Below are positions 8,089-15,193 of a stretch of DNA of 20,185 nt, piece after piece. A program made the translations under genes and the position numbers. Within the stretch, counting starts at the first letter, position 1, and every line of letters begins with the position of its first letter. The stretch comes from Clostridiaceae bacterium (GTDB lineage: Bacteria; Bacillota; Clostridia; Oscillospirales; Acutalibacteraceae): NCBI GenBank assembly GCA_016302625.1, contig JAEDNG010000003.1, positions 1 through 20,185 on the forward strand, written 5' to 3'. Below the pieces are notes generated by a model that was not told the origin of the DNA, made no database searches, and was given only the letters and a program-made list of their open reading frames with translations.

Positions 8089-8958
8089 ATGGGCTACAGA
8101 ATAATTACCGATTCATGCGCAAATTTAACCGATAAGCAAATCACCGATTACGGAGTCGAAATCATTTCGCTCAAATACAACATTAACGGAACGGATTACG
8201 ACAGCTATATTAAGGGTGTTCCGACAGATTTAAAGGAAGCCTATACGCTTTTGCGTGAAAAGGCGCATATTACTACTACGCTTGCTTCACGCGAAGCATG
8301 TGACAAGGTTATAAAGCCTGTGCTTGAAGCCGGTGATGATGCCTTGATTCTGGCTTTTTCGTCAGGACTTTCGGGCACCTGTCAGAATATTATGGCAGCA
8401 GCTGCGGATTACAGGGAAGAATATCCCGACAGAAAGATTATTGTTGTCGATACACTTTGCGCGTCTCTCGGCGAGGGTATGGCGGTGCATTACGCGGTTA
8501 AGCTTAAAAATGAGGGCAAATCAATAGAAGAGGTCGCCGATTGGGTCGAAAAGCACAAGCTAAATATCTGCCACATATTTACGATTGACGATCTGTTTTT
8601 CTTAAAGCGCGGCGGACGGCTTTCGGGCGGCAGTGCGGTAGTCGGCACTTTGCTTGGTATAAAGCCGTTGCTTCATACTGCTGATGACGGAAAGCTTTAT
8701 GTTACCGGCAAGGTCAGAGGACGTAAGGCGGCGATTGAGCATCTTATTAATTCAGTCGGCGAAAGAGCTGTTGATGTCGCCAATCAAGATATTTTCATAG
8801 TTCACGGCGACTGCGAGGATGAAGCTAAATTCATCGAGAGCGAGATTAAAAAACGCTATAATGTCAAAAATACAGTTATAAACTGTATTGACCCGGTAAT
8901 AGGCTCACATTCGGGTCCCGGTACTCTCGCTGTATTCTTTATGGGAGAAAAAAGATAA
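8089..8958 (+). CDS. DegV family protein (fatty-acid-binding, FakB-like)
   Basis: DegV proteins bind a fatty acid in a deep pocket; some (FakB) present it to the kinase FakA for phosphorylation and entry into lipid synthesis. Length of 289 residues is normal. Family marks in order: IITDSCANLT (5-14), the Thr-rich TTT (62-64), AFSSGLSGT (89-97), VDTLCASLGEGM (120-131), LKRGGRLSGG (172-181) followed by LLGIKPLL, GKVRGRKAAI (207-216), and HSGPGTLAVFF (274-284) with the His and Gly-rich end that closes the pocket. ATG has AGGAG (8076-8080) eight bases upstream. It stands alone between the sugar operon and a convergent uracil-salvage operon. No FakA-like kinase is in the window, so the ligand and partner are unknown. 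Confidence 0.93.
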   Translation: MGYRIITDSCANLTDKQITDYGVEIISLKYNINGTDYDSYIKGVPTDLKEAYTLLREKAHITTTLASREACDKVIKPVLEAGDDALILAFSSGLSGTCQNIMAAAADYREEYPDRKIIVVDTLCASLGEGMAVHYAVKLKNEGKSIEEVADWVEKHKLNICHIFTIDDLFFLKRGGRLSGGSAVVGTLLGIKPLLHTADDGKLYVTGKVRGRKAAIEHLINSVGERAVDVANQDIFIVHGDCEDEAKFIESEIKKRYNVKNTVINCIDPVIGSHSGPGTLAVFFMGEKR

Positions 8959-9002
8959 TATTAATTTAATAAGGAAGCTCTGTTTTTCAAAGAAAACTGT
9001 TG

Positions 9003-9043
9003 ATAAATCAAAACCACCGGTTGAACCGGTGGTTTTGATTTAT
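9003..9043. terminator. Bidirectional terminator between the DegV gene and upp
   Basis: A perfect inverted repeat with two 20-base arms (9003-9022 and 9024-9043) around a single central G. The GC-rich core is ACCACCGGTT/AACCGGTGGT, flanked by A-rich and T-rich ends. Because it has A/T runs on both sides, it can terminate both the rightward DegV transcript and the leftward upp operon. Confidence 0.9.
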
Positions 9044-9064
9044 AGTAAAAAAATATAGGAAAGA

Positions 9065-9697
9065 TTATTTTGTGCCGAAGATACGGTCGCCTGCGTCGCC
9101 GAGTCCCGGAACGATGTAGCAGTGCTCATTGAGGTGATCGTCAAGCCCCGCGCAGTAAACAGGAACATCGGGGTGTGCCGCCGAGAAAGCCTCAAGACCC
9201 TCGGGAGCTGCAATAATGCACATAAATTTGATGCGCTTTGGATTAAATTCCTTGATTCTTGAAACTGCGTCAATTGCACTGCCGCCTGTAGCGAGCATCG
9301 GGTCGAGCACGAAAACGTCGCGCTCATTTAAATCGGAGGGGAGCTTGCAGTAATAATCAACCGGCTTGTGGGTTTCGGGGTCGCGGTACATTCCGATATG
9401 ACCCACGCGCGCCGCCGGAATAAGGCTTAAAACGCCGTCCACCATACCGAGTCCCGCGCGGAGAATCGGAACAAACGCCATCTTTCTGCCCGCTAAAACC
9501 TTTGTTTTAGCAGTCGTGATGGGTGTTTTGGTTTCAACCTCTTTTAGCGGCAGGTCTCTTGTCGATTCATAGCACATAAGCATGGCGATTTCGCTTATAA
9601 GCTCTCTGAACTGCTTTGAGCCGGTCTTTTCGTCGCGCAGAATTGATAGCTTGTGCTGAATCAGCGGATGGTCCATTACAAATACGTTTTCTTTCAT
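9065..9697 (-). CDS. upp: Uracil phosphoribosyltransferase
   Basis: Converts uracil and PRPP to UMP and pyrophosphate (pyrimidine salvage, cytoplasm). Its 210 residues equal the usual length. The PRPP loop is VLDPMLATGGSA (130-141), the conserved FVPILRAGLGM (75-85) is intact, and the uracil-binding C-terminal motif is YIVPGLGDAGDR (194-205). The ATG directly follows the rpiB TAA with no gap; its ribosome binding site AAAGGGG sits inside the end of rpiB. It is the last gene of the tsaE-tsaB-rpiB-upp operon. rpiB and upp also lie near each other in other Firmicutes, and both act around ribose-5-phosphate/PRPP. Confidence 0.97.
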   Translation of the reverse strand: MKENVFVMDHPLIQHKLSILRDEKTGSKQFRELISEIAMLMCYESTRDLPLKEVETKTPITTAKTKVLAGRKMAFVPILRAGLGMVDGVLSLIPAARVGHIGMYRDPETHKPVDYYCKLPSDLNERDVFVLDPMLATGGSAIDAVSRIKEFNPKRIKFMCIIAAPEGLEAFSAAHPDVPVYCAGLDDHLNEHCYIVPGLGDAGDRIFGTK

Positions 9698-10165
9698 TTA
9701 AAATTCCCCTTTAGATGTATTTTTCTGTGATTTTTCTATCTCCGTTATCATATCAAGGCGTTTTTGATGACGTCCGCCCTCATATTCGGTATCTACAAAA
9801 AGGTCTGCTAACTCTAAAGCCGTGCCGACGCCGATAACGCGACCGCCCAGACACAAAATGTTCGCATTGTTGTGAAGTCTCGTGTATTTTGCGGAAAAAT
9901 GGTCGCTGCAGGCGGCGGCGCGTATGCCGTTTACCTTGTTGGCGGCAATCGACATTCCGATTCCCGTGCCGCAGACAAGTATGCCTAAATCGTTTTCGCC
10001 CGATTTTACGCTGTTCGCTACCTTCCCGGCAATTTCGGGGTAGTCAATCGGTTTGTTTTCGTAAATTCCGAAATCGGCAACCTCAAATCCGCGTTCTTTT
10101 AAATGCTCGGCAATCGCGTTTTTGTGTTCAAAACCGCCGTGGTCACAGCCTATCGCTATTTTCAT
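9698..10165 (-). CDS. rpiB: Ribose-5-phosphate isomerase B
   Basis: Interconverts ribose-5-phosphate and ribulose-5-phosphate in the pentose phosphate pathway. Its 155 residues are typical of RpiB/LacAB proteins. CDHGG is at residues 7-11, and the catalytic Cys65 lies in VCGTGIGMSIAANK. SDHFSAKYTRLHNNAN (87-102) carries the phosphate-binding Arg and active-site His98, and GRHQKRLDMI follows near 131-140. The ATG overlaps the tsaB stop in an ATGA junction (10162-10165), so translation is probably coupled. LacA/LacB subunits of galactose-6-phosphate isomerase are related, but a single gene next to upp favours RpiB. Confidence 0.95.
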   Translation of the reverse strand: MKIAIGCDHGGFEHKNAIAEHLKERGFEVADFGIYENKPIDYPEIAGKVANSVKSGENDLGILVCGTGIGMSIAANKVNGIRAAACSDHFSAKYTRLHNNANILCLGGRVIGVGTALELADLFVDTEYEGGRHQKRLDMITEIEKSQKNTSKGEF

Positions 10166-10878
10166 AAAATTCCCTCTTTTTTCTTTTTTAGTTCTCTCTC
10201 CGCTTGGGGCAGACGCAAATAAATCGGCAGAAGCTTGTCCGGAGAAACGGCATGTCCGTCTTTAAACAAGCACTCCGCCGCCAAAGCGACCGACGACGCG
10301 TTCTGATATCTGTTTTTTTCGTCTGATTTGTAAATTCCGTCTATATCCTTTACAAACGGATAGAAAACCTCTGTACCGTCACCGACTATTATAACACGTT
10401 TCTTTGAAGTTTGCGAGAGTTTTTTTAAATTCTCCGCTAATTCTTCGCACAAAACGGCTCTGTCCTCGCAAAGCCGGGTGATTTTCCCGCCGGAAATATC
10501 AAAAACAGCATTATAAACCTGATTGCACCGAGCGTCCATTACACCACAAACGGTGCAATCGGTATCGCGGTAATTATAAGCCATTGAAAGCAGGGTCGAA
10601 ACACCGGCGCAGGGGAGACTTTTCGGCGCGGCAAGCCCCTTTGCGGCACTAATTCCTATTCTTATTCCGGTAAATGAGCCGGGTCCTGAGCTTATAGCTA
10701 TGCCGTTTATATCATCAATCCTGCAAAGTGCAGCGGCAAGGGTGTTTTCGACCATAGGCATAAGGGTTTGAGAATGGGTAAGCTTAACGTTTGCAAAGGA
10801 GGAAGCGAGTATTTTCCCGTCCTCGCAAACGGCGGCGGAAACAGGTCCCGCGGAACATTCTAAGCTTAAAATTTTCAT
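10162..10878 (-). CDS. tsaB: tRNA threonylcarbamoyladenosine biosynthesis protein TsaB
   Basis: TsaB is the non-catalytic ASKHA-fold partner that, with TsaD and TsaE, puts the t6A modification on ANN-decoding tRNAs. From ATG 10878 the protein has 238 residues, normal for the family. Marks are the opening MKILSLECS, SSGPGSFTGIRIGISAAKGLA (63-83), MDARCNQVY, and the C-terminal P-IYLR-PQAER. I chose ATG 10878 because AAGGAG lies 8 bases upstream; the GTG three codons earlier sits only one base from that site. It follows tsaE by 15 bases and overlaps rpiB by 4. In many Firmicutes tsaB is followed by rimI and tsaD; neither is present in this window. Confidence 0.95.
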   Translation of the reverse strand: MKILSLECSAGPVSAAVCEDGKILASSFANVKLTHSQTLMPMVENTLAAALCRIDDINGIAISSGPGSFTGIRIGISAAKGLAAPKSLPCAGVSTLLSMAYNYRDTDCTVCGVMDARCNQVYNAVFDISGGKITRLCEDRAVLCEELAENLKKLSQTSKKRVIIVGDGTEVFYPFVKDIDGIYKSDEKNRYQNASSVALAAECLFKDGHAVSPDKLLPIYLRLPQAERELKKKKEGIL

Positions 10879-10893
10879 TTGTTTCACTCCTTC

Positions 10894-11328
10894 TTAAAAA
10901 AGGCTTTCGTCAATACCGTCCACCGTGATTTCACGCTCGTTGTCGCAAAGAAGGCGAAAGGTTACGGTAACAGTGTTTTCGGGCAGGGCGTTTTCGATAT
11001 TCTCGCTCCATTCAGCTGCAATAACGCCGCCTTCGTCCAAATATTCGAAAAATCCGGTCGAATATAAATCCTCCCAGCCTGAAATCCTGTACATATCAAA
11101 ATGATAAAGCGGAAGTCTGCCGCCGATATACTCGTTTATAAGCGCAAAGGTAGGGGAGGTGACCTCACCCATAAACCCTAAACCCCTTGCAAGCCCTCTT
11201 GTAAAGCAGGTTTTGCCCATTCCGAGCCCGCCGCGAAAGGCTATTACTTCGCCGCCTTTAAGCTTTTTTCCGAGCACCTCGCCCAAATATTCGGTTTTTT
11301 CGGGCGAATCAGAATAATATTTTTCCAT
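10894..11328 (-). CDS. tsaE: tRNA threonylcarbamoyladenosine biosynthesis ATPase TsaE
   Basis: A small P-loop ATPase that drives turnover of the TsaB-TsaD t6A-forming complex. Its 144 residues match the family. The P-loop reads GGLGMGKT (33-40), where the usual form is GDLGAGKT, so Asp is replaced by Gly and Ala by Met. The TSPTF motif (57-61), YHFDMYRI (75-82) and AEWSEN (105-110) are all standard. ATG 11328 is 6 bases from GGAGG. It is the first gene of the operon, with its own promoter divergent from the SEDS gene. The P-loop changes keep the Gly-Lys-Thr core, so the enzyme is probably active. Confidence 0.95.
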   Translation of the reverse strand: MEKYYSDSPEKTEYLGEVLGKKLKGGEVIAFRGGLGMGKTCFTRGLARGLGFMGEVTSPTFALINEYIGGRLPLYHFDMYRISGWEDLYSTGFFEYLDEGGVIAAEWSENIENALPENTVTVTFRLLCDNEREITVDGIDESLF

Positions 11329-11345
11329 TTAAAGCCTCCGAGTTT

Positions 11346-11392
11346 AATGCTTTCCGAGCATTTATTATAACATATTTATCTATCATTTTAAA
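11346..11392 (-). promoter_or_regulatory. Promoter and leader hairpin of the tsaE operon
   Basis: Read leftward: TTTAAA (11392-11387), a 17-base spacer, then TATAAT (11369-11364) preceded by TGT, giving an extended -10 (TGTTATAAT). Downstream in the leader, AATGCT and AGCATT (11346-11351 and 11357-11362) form a 6-bp stem with a 5-base loop shortly before the ribosome binding site GGAGG; its role, if any, is unknown. Confidence 0.7.
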
Positions 11393-11399
11393 GACTTAC

Positions 11400-11428
11400 T
11401 TGCATAATCGCTTAAAATAAAATATAAT
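11400..11428 (+). promoter_or_regulatory. Promoter for the SEDS (RodA/FtsW-like) gene
   Basis: TATAAT at 11423-11428 with TTGCAT at 11400-11405, spacer 17. The -10 is perfect; the -35 keeps TTG only. Its -35 lies seven bases from that of the divergent tsaE promoter, so the two polymerases would compete for the same DNA face. Confidence 0.65.
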
Positions 11429-11458
11429 GTTCTTAGAAATGTGAAAGGAGTGCGTTAT

Positions 11459-12598
11459 TTGCGACACTTTATGGCAAGAATAGCTGACTTTATCCGAGAA
11501 TCGGATAAAATCCTGCTGTTTCTTTGTATCTTTACAAGTTTTTACGGCTGTACTGCGGTTTTTTCAGCCACTCATTATATGGAAAATTACCGTCCTGTTA
11601 TAGTTCAGCTTATGTGTGCGGTTATGGGTATAGTCGCCGCTCTTATGATTTCGGCTTTTGACTATGCTAAAATAATTAAGCATTGGTACATAGCCGCGGC
11701 TTTGGGTCTTATACCTGTTATTCTGACATTTTTCATAGGCTTTGCGCCTGAGGGCACCGACGACAAGGCTTGGCTTGACCTCGGTATTACGACATTTCAG
11801 CCGTCGGAGCTTTTGAAAATCTGCTTTATAGTCACCTTCAGCGCTCATTTAAGCCGGATAAAGCCGAATATTAATAAGCTTAAGAATTTGATCCCCGTCT
11901 GTCTGCACGGCGCGTTTCCTGTGCTTCTGATTCACTTTCAGGGCGATGACGGAACGGCGCTTGTTTTTGCTGTAATGGTTGTGTTTATGCTTTGGGCGGC
12001 AGGGCTTTCTTGGAAATACTTTTTAGCGGCATTCGGTGCTATACTTGCGGCGTCACCGATAATCTATTTCTTTGTTATGAACGAAGACCAGCGGGCGCGC
12101 ATAACCAGCCTGTTTGATGCAAATCCCGATACAAGCGGTGTGCTTTATCAGCAGTGGCGCGGTATGACCGCACTTGCAAACGGCGGATTTTTAGGTCAAG
12201 GCTTTTTAAAGGGCGACCTTACGCAGAACGGAATAGTGCCTTACGGATATAACGATTTTATATTTGTAAGCATTGGCGAGGAATTCGGCTTTTTAGGATG
12301 CTTAGCGGTGGTTTTGCTGCTGTCTGCTATCTGTTTTCGCTGTATCAGAATAGCGAAGCTTTGCTCAAAGGACAGCGGAAAGCTTATATGCGTCGGAATG
12401 TTTTCAATACTTTTCGCTCAGATGGTTATTAATATCGGCATGTGCGTTTCGATTTTGCCGGTTATCGGAATTACTCTGCCGTTTTTCAGCGCGGGCGGAA
12501 CCTCGCTTTTGTGTCTGTATTTAGGCATAGGCTTGGTTCTTAACGTATATATGCACCGAAATTCGCGAACTATCTATTTGCGCGATGACGGAAAATAA
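11459..12598 (+). CDS. SEDS peptidoglycan glycosyltransferase, RodA/FtsW/SpoVE family
   Basis: A polytopic membrane enzyme that polymerises lipid II into glycan strands with a partner class B PBP. About 379 residues and ten hydrophobic segments. Marks are FSATHYM after the first helix, WLDLGITTFQPSELLKI, GDDGTALVF, the long outer loop ending YGYNDFIFVSIGEEFGFLG with the catalytic Asp (~266), and INIGM...LPVIGITLPFFSAGGTSLL. NIGM and the NDFIF context lean toward RodA; FtsW and SpoVE remain possible. I chose TTG 11459: AAAGGAG (11444-11450) is 8 bases upstream, whereas the GTG at 11441 overlaps that site and ATG 11471 is 20 bases away. The usual SYGGSS reads SAGGTS. It is monocistronic, divergent from tsaE. 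Confidence 0.9.
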   Translation: MRHFMARIADFIRESDKILLFLCIFTSFYGCTAVFSATHYMENYRPVIVQLMCAVMGIVAALMISAFDYAKIIKHWYIAAALGLIPVILTFFIGFAPEGTDDKAWLDLGITTFQPSELLKICFIVTFSAHLSRIKPNINKLKNLIPVCLHGAFPVLLIHFQGDDGTALVFAVMVVFMLWAAGLSWKYFLAAFGAILAASPIIYFFVMNEDQRARITSLFDANPDTSGVLYQQWRGMTALANGGFLGQGFLKGDLTQNGIVPYGYNDFIFVSIGEEFGFLGCLAVVLLLSAICFRCIRIAKLCSKDSGKLICVGMFSILFAQMVINIGMCVSILPVIGITLPFFSAGGTSLLCLYLGIGLVLNVYMHRNSRTIYLRDDGK

Positions 12599-12615
12599 TT
12601 ATTATCAAGCAATAA

Positions 12616-12642
12616 TGTTAAATTATTAACAATCATTTTTTC
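12616..12642 (+). terminator. Weak AT-rich hairpin after the SEDS gene, possible terminator
   Basis: TGTTAA (12616-12621) and TTAACA (12626-12631) form a short AT-only stem, followed by ATCATTTTTTC. The T-run fits a terminator, but the stem is weak, so this is tentative. Confidence 0.25.
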
Positions 12643-12689
12643 AAAAATTCCGAAAACAAAAAAATATTGATATATTTTTAACAAACCTA

Positions 12690-12718
12690 TTGACAAATGA
12701 AAAAGTTAGTAATATAAT
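12690..12718 (+). promoter_or_regulatory. Consensus sigma-A promoter of serC-serA
   Basis: TTGACA at 12690-12695 and TATAAT at 12713-12718 with exactly 17 bases between: a perfect match to the vegetative consensus and the strongest promoter in the window. Transcription should begin near 12725, giving a leader of about 60 bases. Confidence 0.92.
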
Positions 12719-12738
12719 ATACTACATCATGTTAATAA

Positions 12739-12765
12739 GGTCAGATGAGCAGTAACAGGCTGACC
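12739..12765 (+). promoter_or_regulatory. Inverted repeat in the serC leader
   Basis: GGTCAG (12739-12744) and CTGACC (12760-12765) form a 6-bp stem with a 15-base loop in the predicted 5' leader, ending 7 bases before the GGGGG ribosome binding site (12773-12777). It could be an RNA stem affecting translation or a protein operator. It is too short for a T-box, and no T-box sequence is present. Confidence 0.45.
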
Positions 12766-12785
12766 GAAATTTGGGGGTAAAAATA

Positions 12786-13868
12786 ATGGCAAGAGTTTAC
12801 AATTTCAGTGCCGGCCCGTCGATGCTTCCCGAGGAAGTTTTAAAGACAGCCGCGGCAGAGATGCTTGAATACGGTGAAACCGGACAGTCGGTAATGGAAA
12901 TGTCCCACCGTTCAAAGGAATATCAGGCAATTTTCGACCAAACCGTGGCGGACTTGCGCGAAATAATGAATATTCCGGATAATTATGAAGTTCTTTTCTT
13001 ACAGGGCGGAGCGTCCACACAGTTTGCAATGGTACCGCTCAACCTTATGACTAAAAACGGCAAGGCGGATTATATCATCACAGGTCAGTGGGCAAATAAG
13101 GCATACAAGGAAGCGGCGCGTTACGGCAAGGCGAGAGCTGTAGCGTCCTCGGCTGATAAGACCTATTCTTATATTCCTAAGACTACGCGCGAGGATTTTG
13201 ACCCGGAAGCTGATTATGTTCATATCTGCATGAATAATACAATTTACGGTACTAAGTATCATGAGCTGCCTGACACAGGTGATGTTCCGCTTGTGGCAGA
13301 TATTTCAAGCTGTATTCTGTCAGAGCCTATCGACGTTACAAAATTTGGCGTTCTTTATGCCGGCGCGCAGAAGAATGTCGCTCCGGCAGGAGTTACAATA
13401 GTAATAATCCGCAAGGATTTAATCGGGAACGCAATGGATATTACTCCTACCATGCTTAACTATGCGACTCACGCTGACAACGGCTCTATGTTCAACACTC
13501 CTCCGTGCTATGCGATTTACATTGCGGGTCTTACCTTTAAGTGGATAAAGAAAATGGGCGGACTGGCTGAAATGAAGAAAATCAATGAAGATAAGGCTAA
13601 AATCCTTTATGATTTCCTTGATTCGAGCAAGCTGTTTAAGGGTACAGTAGTTCCCGAAGACCGCTCAATAATGAACGTTCCGTTTGTTACGGGCAATGAC
13701 GAGCTTGACGCTAAATTCGTAGCCGAGGCTAAAAAGGCGGGCTTTGTAAACATCAAGGGTCACCGTTCGGTCGGCGGAATGAGAGCTTCTATTTATAACG
13801 CTATGCCGACAGAGGGCGTTGAGAAGCTCGTTGAGTTTATGAAGAAATTTGAAGAGGAGAACGCGTAA
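12786..13868 (+). CDS. serC: Phosphoserine aminotransferase
   Basis: A PLP-dependent class V aminotransferase that turns 3-phosphohydroxypyruvate and glutamate into phosphoserine (second step of serine synthesis) and can serve pyridoxal phosphate synthesis. It has 360 residues, the family norm. It opens VYNFSAGPSMLP, with MEMSHRS (38-43), FLQGGASTQF (71-80), the PLP-ring Asp172 in VADISS, and the PLP Lys196 in YAGAQKNVAPAG. ATG 12786 is placed by GGGGG eight bases upstream; the in-frame TTG at 12771 overlaps that site. The stop overlaps the serA start by one base (TAATG), so the two are coupled. All catalytic features are intact. Confidence 0.96.
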   Translation: MARVYNFSAGPSMLPEEVLKTAAAEMLEYGETGQSVMEMSHRSKEYQAIFDQTVADLREIMNIPDNYEVLFLQGGASTQFAMVPLNLMTKNGKADYIITGQWANKAYKEAARYGKARAVASSADKTYSYIPKTTREDFDPEADYVHICMNNTIYGTKYHELPDTGDVPLVADISSCILSEPIDVTKFGVLYAGAQKNVAPAGVTIVIIRKDLIGNAMDITPTMLNYATHADNGSMFNTPPCYAIYIAGLTFKWIKKMGGLAEMKKINEDKAKILYDFLDSSKLFKGTVVPEDRSIMNVPFVTGNDELDAKFVAEAKKAGFVNIKGHRSVGGMRASIYNAMPTEGVEKLVEFMKKFEEENA

Positions 13869-15028
13869 TGTATAAAATCAAGACCTACAATAAAATCTCC
13901 AAAACTGGCTTAGAGGTTTTTGACGATAAATATACCGTTGGCGACGAGGTGGAAAACGCGGACGGCGCTATTGTTCGCTCTGCTTCTCTGCATGAGACCG
14001 AGTTCCCCGAAAGCTTAAAGGCAATAGCCCGTGCTGGAGCAGGCACTAATAATATTCCGATTGACCGTTGTTCCGAGCAGGGTATAGTTGTGTTTAACAC
14101 TCCCGGCGCTAACGCCAACGCGGTTAAGGAATTGGTTATCGCGGGTATGCTCATAAGCTCTCGCCGTGTGATTTCCGGTATTGAGTGGACCAAAACCTTA
14201 AAGGGCAACGGCGCAGAGGTCGGAAAGATGGTTGAAAAGGGCAAAAGCGCTTTCGCAGGACCGGAAATTAAAGGAAAAGCAATCGGCGTTATCGGACTCG
14301 GAGCAATCGGAGTTATGGTTGCGAACGCCGCAAACGCTCTCGGTATGAAGGTTTACGGATATGACCCGTATCTTTCGGTTAAATCTGCATGGAATCTTAC
14401 TCATAATGCAATTCATATTTTCGATATCAACGAGATTTTTGAAAAGTGCGATTATATAACCGTTCATGTTCCGCTTACCGACGGTACAAAGAACCTTGTC
14501 AACGCCGATTCTATTGCCAAGATGAAGAACGGCGTGCGTATTCTCAACTTTGCGCGCGGCGGTCTTGTTGATAACGAGGCGCTTAAAGCGGCGCTTGAAT
14601 CGGGCAAGGTTGCGGCTTATGTGACCGATTTCCCGTCCGACGATATTTTAGATGTTGACGGTGTTATCGCTATTCCGCACTTAGGCGCGTCAACTCCCGA
14701 ATCGGAGGATAACTGCGCGGGAATGGCGGCAAAGGAGCTTATCGATTATATCGAGAACGGAAATATTGTAAATTCCGTCAATCTCCCCGAAATCACTATG
14801 CCGAGAAGCGGCGAAAACAGAGTTTGCGTTATCCATAAAAATATTCCGAACATGCTCACTGCGATTACCGGTATTTTCGCGGAGGATAATGTTAATATTG
14901 AAAACTTGCTTAATAAATCTCGCGGAGATTACGCTTATACAATGCTTGATATCGACAAAGCCGACGTTTCGGCAGTTGCAGAGAAAATCAGCGCTATAAG
15001 CGGTGTTATACGCGTTCGTGTAATTTGA
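13868..15028 (+). CDS. serA: D-3-phosphoglycerate dehydrogenase with C-terminal ACT domain
   Basis: The NAD-dependent first step of serine synthesis, feeding serC. In its 386 residues, the catalytic domain (1-95 and 275-300) flanks a Rossmann domain with GLGAIG (143-148) and the adenine-ribose Asp166 in YGYDPY. The family's Arg230 (NFARGGLVDNEAL) and His271 (IPHLGASTPE) are present. The catalytic Glu normally in a DVFxxEP segment is not; the region reads YVTDFPSDDILD, with Asp258 at the aligned position. An ACT domain (318-386) probably binds serine for feedback inhibition. It is the short SerA form, without the allosteric-substrate-binding domain. It directly overlaps serC. The role is secure from context despite the changed motif. 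Confidence 0.94.
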   Translation: MYKIKTYNKISKTGLEVFDDKYTVGDEVENADGAIVRSASLHETEFPESLKAIARAGAGTNNIPIDRCSEQGIVVFNTPGANANAVKELVIAGMLISSRRVISGIEWTKTLKGNGAEVGKMVEKGKSAFAGPEIKGKAIGVIGLGAIGVMVANAANALGMKVYGYDPYLSVKSAWNLTHNAIHIFDINEIFEKCDYITVHVPLTDGTKNLVNADSIAKMKNGVRILNFARGGLVDNEALKAALESGKVAAYVTDFPSDDILDVDGVIAIPHLGASTPESEDNCAGMAAKELIDYIENGNIVNSVNLPEITMPRSGENRVCVIHKNIPNMLTAITGIFAEDNVNIENLLNKSRGDYAYTMLDIDKADVSAVAEKISAISGVIRVRVI

Positions 15029-15045
15029 TTTATACAATTATTTAC

Positions 15046-15090
15046 TACCCCTTGTTCAATCACGTATTGGACAGGGGTATTATAATTTAC
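15046..15090 (+). terminator. Terminator after serA
   Basis: A stem between 15046-15060 and 15066-15079 (TACCCC...GGGGTA with a one-base bulge and one G-U pair) has a 5-base loop and is followed by a modest T-rich tail (TTATAATTT). A convincing stem with a weak tail; some read-through into the rubrerythrin gene is possible. Confidence 0.65.
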
Positions 15091-15101
15091 GAATATTTAG
15101 C

Positions 15102-15130
15102 TTGACAAAATCACTTTTTAAAGTTAAAAT
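15102..15130 (+). promoter_or_regulatory. Promoter of the rubrerythrin gene
   Basis: TTGACA at 15102-15107 and TAAAAT at 15125-15130 with a 17-base spacer; near-consensus. The leader is about 55 bases and ends in GGAGG (15181-15185). I see no obvious PerR box. Confidence 0.8.
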
Positions 15131-15193
15131 TATATTAATCATTGCTGATATTTATAAAATTGCTGCTAATAATAATAAACGGAGGAAAGTTAA

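Noticed and set aside
12719..12785. T-box or other amino-acid riboswitch before serC
   Set aside because: The leader is only about 60 bases, has no T-box consensus and no terminator/antiterminator pair; only a short stem is present.
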